The notes under the pieces were generated by a model. It made no database searches, had not been told where the DNA came from, and saw only the letters and a program-made list of their open reading frames with translations. Shown here in pieces: positions 1 through 5,156 of a stretch of 5,156 nt of DNA. The stretch covers positions 1-5,156 of the forward strand of contig CALCPT010000470.1 in the NCBI GenBank assembly GCA_937897265.1. The letters are read 5' to 3'. Both the position numbers and the translations under genes were made by a program. Position 1 is the stretch's first letter. Each line of letters starts with the position of its first letter. Source of the stretch: an uncultured Alcaligenaceae bacterium. GTDB taxonomy: Bacteria > Pseudomonadota > Gammaproteobacteria > Burkholderiales > Burkholderiaceae_B.

Positions 1-750
1 GAACAAGCGCTGTGCGGAGGCGAAGCCCTGTCAGCAGAGCTTGCCGAGCGATTGCTCAAGAGTCATGCAGCGGTTTGGAACGTATATGGGCCGACCGAAA
101 CAACCATTTGGTCGACACGCAATCAACTGCAGCTAAGCGACATCACCGGCTACGCAAATCCGTCAATCGGAAAGCCAATTGCGAACACATCAATCTTTAT
201 GATTGATTCAAGCCTTGGGTCTAGTCCATTGGGGATCCCGGGCGACCTATACATTGGCGGCTTAGGTCTGAGCCGTGGTTATCTAAACGAACCGGGCTTA
301 ACAGCCGAACGCTTCATTCCATCGCCGTTTAGTTTGACGCCAGGAGAACGCCTGTATCAAACCGGGGATGTCGCTCGTTTCTTGGACAATGGCGATATTG
401 AGTACATCGGTCGTTCAGATTTTCAAATCAAATTGCGTGGCTTTCGCATTGAACTAGGTGAAATCGAATCTGTCTTGGCGCAGCACCCGATGGTCAAAAA
501 TGCAGTCGCCGTTTGTCAAGTCAGCGACCAAGACCACGTCACACTTAACGCGTTTATCGAAATCAAAGATAGGCCCGACCAACAGCCATTTGAACAGCAA
601 GATTTGACGATGGTCTTGCGCGGACTGATCGCCGCACAGTTGCCTTCGTACATGTTGCCCTCAAACATTGCGATTCTTGAAAGTTTGCCTTTAACGCCAA
701 ACGGTAAAATCGATCGTAAAGCCCTGCCTAACATCAAGAGTCTGTCTAGC
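1..750 (+). other. Adenylation (A) domain, C-terminal half, of the upstream module
   Basis: The domain begins shortly before core A5. Visible motifs are the GGE loop (residues 6-8), A5 NVYGPTE (27-33), A6 GDLYIGGLGLSRGYL (81-95), A7 YQTGD (119-123), A8 starting GRSDFQIKLRGFRIELGEIE (137-156), A9 LPSYMLP (214-220) and A10 with TPNGKIDRK (232-240). Lys236 is the catalytic lysine of the small subdomain that contacts the adenylate. Motifs A1-A4 lie upstream of the window. Placing the remaining pocket residues on the GrsA numbering gives L (299), G (301), V (322), I (330), W (331) and K (517). This resembles the second half of the published glycine code (DILQLGLIWK), but the four most discriminating positions are missing, so glycine is only a hint. 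A8 and A10 are close to consensus and the domain looks active. Confidence 0.96.
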
Positions 751-3700
751 AAGACGGATTATGTCGGGCCACGCAATGACCGTGAACTGCGTATGGAGCA
801 GGTCTGGTCAAGCGTACTAAAGGTCGAACCTATCGACGTCCATGACAATTTCTTTAACTTAGGCGGCCACTCGCTGCTTGCGCTTCAAATCATCACGAAT
901 ATTCGCGATGCATTCTTGGTAGATATTCAAGTGCAAGCGCTGTTCGACCATCCAACGATTGCGTTGCTCACTGAGTTTTTATCTTCAAACCATCCAACGA
1001 TTAAAAAGGTCAGCCCGCCTATTCTGGCTCAAACGTCAGAGCAACGAAGGATATCCGTCCTTTCGTATTCACAAAAACGGCTATGGTTTTTAGATCAGCT
1101 TGAAGGCCCTAATAGCAACTATCATATTTCGACTGCGCTTGAGCTTCTCGGTAAAGTTAACGTTGAAGCGCTCAATGCTGCTTTAGTCACAATCGTTGAT
1201 CGACACGAAATACTACGCACTGTCTACACACAGACAGACGGCGAGCCCTCGGCGGTAGTTGTGGCAACACCTCACTCGCTGCTTGAGACAACCCGATTAA
1301 AAGAGTCTGCGCAGCAAACCGCCGATGTTCAACAATGGCTAATAGAGAAAAACACAAAACCATTTGACTTAACTAAAGATCTTTCAATTCGCGCCGATTT
1401 GCTCGAGCTAAGCGACAATCACTGTGCACTGGCGATCACATTGCATCACATTGCCTCTGATGAGGCATCAATGTTGGTGCTGCAACGAGAGTTATTAGGG
1501 CTTTATCAGGCGTTCGCTCACAAGCTGCCCGATCCCTTAGCCTCACTGAAAGTCCAATACGCAGACTTTGCCGCTTGGCAGCAACGCTGGCTCAATCCAG
1601 AAGTCCTCAATACGCAACTTGATTACTGGAAAAAAACGTTAGATGGCTCACCCACACTTCTGAATTTGCCAATCGACAAACCCAGGCCGGCAATACAAGG
1701 CTATCAAGGGCGCGCGTGGATGTTCTTGATTGATGAGTCGTTGACGAAGCAATTAAAAGGGCTATGCGCCGCCAACGATGTAACTTTGTTTATGGGATTG
1801 TTCGCCTGCTATGCAACGCTTTTGGCGAAGCACTGCGACACCCATGACCTAGTGATTGGTACGCCAGTCACCAATCGAAATCGTTCAGAGTTAAACGAAC
1901 TCATCGGACTGTTCGTCAACACACTACCAATCAGGGTATTGCACAGGCCTCAGAGCACGACCGTCGAATTGCTGGCACGCATACGCCAGACCATGCTAGA
2001 CGGGCTAGCAAACCAAGACACACCGTTTGAGTCAATTGTCGATGCAATCCACCCTGAGCGTAGCTTGAGTCATGCACCAATATTTCAGACAATGTTTGTG
2101 CTTCAAAATGCGATCGAAGAAGGTATCCATCACTCAGATCTCAGAATGTTGCCTCTGGATGCCGAAACCTCAAGCACTAAATTTGATCTGACTTTAGCGA
2201 TTCAACAAGAGTCAAACAGCTTGCGGTGCGTCTTCGAATACAACATCGATCTTTTCGAAGAAAGCACCCTAGAAATACTTGCCGAGCACTTTACTCAGTT
2301 GCTACGCCGAATGGTTGAAAAACCCTATTCGACGATCTTACAAACGCCTTTATTAACTTCAGCACAGCGTCATCAAGTCCTAGTCGAGTACAACCCAGCA
2401 CTTGTCACGCAACGCTACACCAGCGCGCAGACGCTCTTCGAACGTGAGGCAGCGCATCGACCAGATGCCATTGCTCTCACCGATGGCAACAATAACGCGC
2501 TGACCTTTGATGCCCTAAATCGTGCAGCCAACAAACTAGCCCGACAACTTAGGCGCCTCGGGATCGGTCACGACACAGTCGTCGCCCTGATGTTTGAGCC
2601 CTCACCTGAGATGGTGATCAGCCTGTTGGGCGTTATGAAGGCAGGCGCAGCGTACCTTCCTATCCTGCCCGCGACCCCTTTTGAACGAAAAGAGGTCATG
2701 CTCCATGAAGCGAAGGTTAAACACCTGATTTGCGCGGCTTCCGAAGACGGTGCACAGCACAAGAGCGTACAAACACTCAAGATCAATGATCTTTTGAGCA
2801 CCGATGCCCCTGATGGCAATCCAACCTGGGTAAACCTAGAAGAGTCTCTTGCGTATGTCATTTACACGTCGGGATCAACCGGAACACCCAAAGGGGTCGG
2901 TGTATCACGCTCGAACCTTGCTGCCTATTTGCAATCTCGAAACGATTTTTACCCAGAGCATGTTTCTGGATTATTGCTGTTACAGCCCTACGCGTTCGAT
3001 ATTTCTTCAGGAAACATCTTTTGGACACTTTGCCAGGGGGGCTGTCTACATCTCGCGCCCAAAGACCTCGCGGCAGACCCATCTGCCCTGCTAAACCGTA
3101 TTGCACAAACACAGATCTCTCATCTGGTTTTGCTACCCCTGCTATATAGTCCGGTACTGGCACTTTCAAATTCGAGTCATTTTTCAGCGCTAAGCCAGAT
3201 CATCTTAGGCGGCGACAGCCTGCTACCTAAGCTTGCACAAGATCATTATCAAAAATATCCTGCGATCGCTCTGACCAATGAGTATGGCCCAACCGAAACC
3301 ACCATTATGTGTACTGCGTACACAGTGCCGCGCCAAGTCAATCAAGACTACATTCCTATCGGCAAACCGGTCTCACAATCTAACATCAGATTACTAGACC
3401 AGTTTCTAGACCTTGGATTACCCCATCTCGGTGGCGAACTGACAATCGGCGGGCCACAGGTTAGTCGAGGCTATCTGAATCAACCAGCGTTGACGGCCCA
3501 AAAGTTCGTTCCAGATCCGTATTGCACTCAACCAGGCCAAAGACTGTATCGCTCGGGAGATTTTGCGCGTTACCTTGCAGAGGGACATTTGCTGTTTCAA
3601 GGGCGCAAAGATAAACAGGTCAAAATTCGTGGCTTTAGGATCGAATTAACCGAAATTGAAAATGCGCTGCTAACACTACCCAATATTCAAGACGCGTGTG

Positions 3701-5136
3701 TGACCATTGTCGGACAGGCTAAATCACCACGGCTGTACGCCTATCTCGCTTTGAAGCAGCGCGGCATGACCAGTGCGAGCGAGGTTCTTAATGCCTTGCA
3801 AAACCTGTTGCCAGAATATATGTTGCCAGCAGGAATATCTTTTTTAGATGCCTTGCCCGTCACGACCAACGGAAAATTAGATGTCGACGCACTCCCGGCA
3901 CCTGTTTTTCAAGATGACAGCAGTCAATACGTTGCTGCGCGTGATGAAACCGAAAGACTGTTATGTCAAATCTGGCAGGATGTCCTAGATGTTGCTCAGG
4001 TCGGTATTCATGACAATTTCTTTGATTTAGGCGGCGATTCAATTCTTAGCATTCAAATCGTCAGTCGACTCAAGCAATCTGGGATCACTCTTACCGTCAA
4101 ACAATTATTTCAGCAACAGACGGTTGCCCAATTAGCAACCATTGCAAATGCCAATCAACGGATCATTGCTCCTCAAGAGACGCTGACGGGATCTTATTTA
4201 CTCGGTCCGATTCAACATTGGTTTTTTGAAACGTTCACAGCGTGTCCGCAGCACTTCAACCAATCGGTCTATCTAAATATCAGTCAAAACGTAGAGGTAG
4301 TGGCGCTAGAACAAAGCATACAGCGACTGGTTGAACACCACGATCTCTTGCGATCTAAGTTTGTAGTCGCCACAGAAAAAAACGGTCTGAGCCAAGCAAC
4401 CATTCAAAATGAGGATCATTTTAAGATTATCGAGTCTCACGACCTATCAACCCAGTCGGCTGACGAGATTGATACCCTGATTACCGATATTGCTCAACAC
4501 GCTCAGTCATCTTTATCTTTACATACCGGCGACTTACTGCGAGGCGTGCTCTTTAAGATGCCAGAAGGTCAGAACAATCGCCTGTTACTGATTGTTCACC
4601 ATCTTGTCATTGACGGTATTTCGTGGCGTATTTTGCTAGAAGACTTAGAGACCTTACTCGCCCAGCACCTCCAACACGGTGCGTTGCAACTGAAGCCCAA
4701 GACCTCGTCGTTTGCGCAGTGGACAACTGCGCTAAGCCAATACGCCAATTCGCAGCATGCCCTCAAAGATTTGACCTACTGGAAAACGCAAATCAACCAG
4801 CGCGTGTCCAGCCTTCCGGTTGACTTTGCAATCGACCCATCAAGCAATACCTTCGATTCGACCATCCATTTAGAGACTTCACTGGATGTCGATACGACTC
4901 AATCTTTGCTGACTAACGTACCAAAAGTCTATCGAACCCAAATCAACGATATTCTGATGACCGCGTTGGTCACTACGCTTGGCCGTTGGACGAATTTTCA
5001 AGATTTTGAAATTTCGCTTGAAGGGCATGGGCGAGAAGAGTTATTTGACGATCTTGATATGACGAGAACGATCGGGTGGTTCACCTCATTGTTTCCGGTA
5101 CGACTCAGTTATCAGAGAGACGAAGAGCTGGGTCAA
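1..5136 (+). CDS. Non-ribosomal peptide synthetase, internal fragment (A*-T-C-A-T-E*), partial at both ends
   Basis: Frame 1 is open without a stop for 1712 codons and enters and leaves the window mid-gene. The protein is a modular NRPS, a cytoplasmic assembly-line enzyme that activates amino acids as adenylates, loads them on phosphopantetheine arms and condenses them. Domains in order: A (residues 1-250, N-terminal part missing), T (257-324, Ser291), C (352-775), A (808-1300), T (1309-1383, Ser1347), E (1397-1712, C-terminal end missing). One partial module is therefore followed by a C-A-T-E module expected to install a D-residue. Core motifs are largely intact, with no frameshift or internal stop. 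No start codon or ribosome binding site can be assigned because the N-terminus lies upstream, and no TE or other release domain is in view, so further domains or a partner protein must follow. The reading ends at 5136 because the next 20 bases are sequencing adapter. The NRPS identity is secure; the product is unknown. Confidence 0.98.
85..108 (+). repeat. Intragenic repeat copy 1: A5 motif YGPTETTI
   Basis: The 24 bases encoding YGPTETTI match 3283-3306 at 21 of 24 positions. All three differences are at third codon positions, so the repeat is explained by conserved protein sequence between the two A domains. Confidence 0.8.
769..972 (+). other. Thiolation / peptidyl carrier (T, PCP) domain, first module
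   Basis: Follows the A domain after a short linker. The phosphopantetheine site is DNFFNLGGHSLLAL (residues 282-295), with Ser291 (codon 871-873) as the attachment serine for a PPTase. Upstream helix I (EQVWSSVL, 266-273) and downstream VQALFDHPTIALL (311-323) complete the usual carrier fold of about 70 residues. The GGHS form is usual for carriers that hand over to an ordinary condensation domain, which agrees with the C domain next in line. This carrier holds the donor (upstream) aminoacyl or peptidyl group. Confidence 0.97.
841..873 (+). repeat. Intragenic repeat copy 1: carrier-domain core
   Basis: The 15-mer catgacaatttcttt at 841-855 is identical to 4009-4023, and the next bases (ttaggcggc) also match, with differences at the Asn/Asp and His/Asp codons. 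This is expected paralogy between the two T domains. It is a place where short-read assembly or recombination could join modules. Confidence 0.85.
947..1002 (+). repeat. 14-bp in-frame direct repeat in the T-C linker
   Basis: The 14-mer accatccaacgatt occurs at 947-960 and again, identically, at 989-1002, an offset of exactly 42 bp (14 codons). Both copies are in the same phase and encode the end of His-Pro-Thr-Ile (residues 317-320 and 331-334). Flanking bases on either side do not match, so this is not a full tandem duplication. The first HPTI is the expected end of the carrier helix region (compare FDHPTIALL); the second is extra and lies in the linker. It could be chance, or a slippage or duplication trace. 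Confidence 0.7.
1054..2325 (+). other. Condensation (C) domain, LCL-like
   Basis: Forms the peptide bond between the upstream carrier's acyl group and the amino acid on the T domain at residues 1309-1383. Motifs in order: C1 LSYSQKRLWFLDQL (354-367), C2 RHEILRT (401-407), C3 HHIASDE (482-488), C4 YADFAAWQ (520-527), C5 from IGTPVTNR to LIGLFVN (619-640), C6 QDTPFE (672-677), C7 RSLSHAPIFQ (687-696). His483 is the second, functionally important His, and Asp487 is conserved. RHEILRT in C2 and the preceding GGHS carrier with no upstream E domain fit an LCL domain that accepts an L-configured or achiral donor. The odd point is C3: the Gly of HHxxxDG is Glu488. Length (about 425 residues) is normal. 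The exact subtype needs a phylogeny. Confidence 0.95.
2422..3900 (+). other. Adenylation (A) domain, complete, specificity unrecognised
   Basis: Activates the amino acid of the second module as an aminoacyl-AMP and loads it on the following carrier. Motifs: A1 LTFDALN (834-840), A2 MKAGAAYLPILP (879-890), A3 YTSGSTGTPKGV (955-966, Lys964), A4 AFDIS (998-1002), A5 NEYGPTE (1093-1099), A6 GELTIGGPQVSRGYL (1145-1159), A7 YRSGD (1183-1187), A8 GRKDKQVKIRGFRIELTEIE (1201-1220), A9 LPEYMLP (1270-1276), A10 TNGKLD (1289-1294) with Lys1292. Aligning by eye to GrsA gives a pocket code of D1000, I1001, G1004, L1044, I1068, G1070, E1094, I1102, M1103, K1292 (DIGLIGEIMK). I do not recognise this as a standard code. 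Asp1000 is the usual binder of the substrate amino group, so an ordinary alpha-amino acid is likely. Deviations from consensus are the A2 Asp replaced by Leu889, A7 Thr replaced by Ser, and the A8 LGEIE Gly replaced by Thr1217. No methyltransferase or other inserted domain lies between A8 and A10. Confidence 0.96.
3283..3306 (+). repeat. Intragenic repeat copy 2: A5 motif YGPTETTI
   Basis: Partner of 85-108, with the same eight residues and three synonymous differences. It lies in the second A domain, directly after Glu1094 of the substrate pocket. Confidence 0.8.
3925..4149 (+). other. Thiolation / peptidyl carrier (T, PCP) domain, second module, E-type
   Basis: The phosphopantetheine site is DNFFDLGGDSILSIQ (residues 1338-1352), with Ser1347 (codon 4039-4041) as the attachment serine. 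Helix I carries LCQIWQDVL (1321-1329), and the end is VKQLFQQQTVAQLATIA (1366-1382). GGDS(I) in place of GGHS(L) is the known signature of carriers that sit directly before an epimerization domain, and such a domain does follow. The carrier therefore presents the aminoacyl or peptidyl thioester to the E domain for inversion before transfer downstream. Confidence 0.97.
4009..4041 (+). repeat. Intragenic repeat copy 2: carrier-domain core
   Basis: Partner of the copy at 841-873. It shares an exact 15-base block encoding HDNFF and then diverges at the codons that turn GGHS into GGDS. Confidence 0.85.
4189..5136 (+). other. Epimerization (E) domain, C-terminally truncated by the contig end
   Basis: Inverts the alpha-carbon of the residue tethered to Ser1347, producing a D-residue for the next (DCL-type) condensation. 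Visible signatures: GPIQHWFFE (residues 1402-1410) with HFNQS (1418-1422), HHDLLRSKF (1446-1454), the catalytic HHLVIDGISWRILLEDL (1533-1549), TSSFAQW (1568-1574), YRTQINDILMTAL (1644-1656), LEGHGRE (1673-1679) and RTIGWFTSLFPV (1689-1700). His1534 and Glu1674 correspond to the His and Glu that act in proton exchange in characterised E domains, so it looks active. The final block of the family (the PxxGxGYG-like region) should follow beyond the window. PIQxWFFE and EGHGRE separate it clearly from a C domain. The last real codon is 5134-5136. Confidence 0.96.
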
Positions 5137-5156
5137 AGATCGGAAGAGCGTCGTGT
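5137..5156 (+). other. Illumina TruSeq adapter remnant (synthetic, not genomic)
   Basis: The final 20 bases begin AGATCGGAAGAGC, the constant read-through start of Illumina TruSeq adapters, and continue GTCGTGT, which is the universal (read 2 side) adapter branch. An exact 20-base match at the very end of the contig is not plausible by chance. Read in frame it would add RSEERRV to the E domain, which should be removed. The first A (5137) may be genomic or the A-tail, so the boundary is uncertain by one base. It shows that the contig was assembled from untrimmed reads and that its end is technical. Confidence 0.97.

Noticed and set aside
516..752. Reverse-strand open frame of 78 codons, and similar reverse frames at 2568-2861, 2858-3169, 3418-3600 and 3860-4042
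   Set aside because: All lie opposite strongly conserved NRPS motifs (A9-A10, A1-A3, A4, A6-A8, A10-T). Their translations show no recognisable domain, so they are shadows of the real frame.
2849..3094. Plus-strand open frame of 81 codons in another phase, and similar ones at 12-206 and 4623-4823
   Set aside because: Each overlaps conserved A- or E-domain sequence in frame 1 and has no recognisable domain of its own. I found no case for overlapping genes.
3601..3890. Inserted methyltransferase or other tailoring domain between A8 and A10 of the second A domain
   Set aside because: The spacing from A8 (1201-1220) to A10 (1289-1294) is the ordinary small-subdomain length, with no room for an insert.
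4189..5136. Last domain as a second condensation or dual C/E domain
   Set aside because: GPIQHWFFE, LEGHGRE and RTIGWFTSLFP are E-domain signatures, and the preceding GGDS carrier fits a stand-alone E domain. The long His-rich N-terminal motif of dual C/E domains is not seen.
1..5136. Mobile elements, CRISPR array, tRNA/rRNA, promoter or terminator
   Set aside because: No terminal inverted repeats, transposase motifs, spaced repeats or RNA gene signatures were seen, and the whole stretch is accounted for by continuous coding sequence.
5137..5156. C-terminal residues RSEERRV as a charged extension of the E domain
   Set aside because: The codons are sequencing adapter, not genomic sequence.

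Overview
The window is the inside of a single very large gene read on the + strand. Frame 1 has no stop codon from base 1 to the end, and every stretch of it aligns with the core motifs of a modular non-ribosomal peptide synthetase (NRPS). Neither the true start nor the true stop codon is present, so an ORF finder that requires both would report only short shadow ORFs here. Residue numbers below count from the first codon of the window (residue n begins at base 3n-2).

Domain order is partial A - T (PCP) - C - A - T (PCP) - partial E. This is the C-terminal part of one elongation or initiation module, followed by one nearly complete C-A-T-E module that should add a D-configured residue. The two carrier proteins match what follows them: the first has GGHS and is followed by an LCL-like condensation domain, while the second has GGDS, the form typical before epimerization domains. 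All key catalytic residues are present: both carrier serines (291, 1347), the condensation His (483), the adenylation lysines (236, 964, 1292), and the epimerase His (1534) and Glu (1674). No frameshift or internal stop is seen, so the synthetase looks functional as far as it is visible.

Layout: bases 1-750 A domain from just before motif A5 to A10; 769-972 T domain; 973-1053 linker with a short in-frame direct repeat; 1054-2325 C domain; 2422-3900 A domain with an unrecognised specificity code; 3925-4149 T domain; 4189-5136 E domain up to its last motif block; 5137-5156 synthetic sequence. The last 20 bases match the start of the Illumina TruSeq read-through adapter, so the biological sequence ends at 5136 and the contig end is technical.

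Organism: base composition looks intermediate (near 50% GC by eye) and the code is standard. The absence of introns and the NRPS architecture suggest a bacterium, possibly a moderate-GC proteobacterium, but nothing here fixes the taxon. The peptide product cannot be named from two modules. No RNA gene, mobile element, CRISPR array, promoter or terminator is visible, and none is expected inside such a gene.
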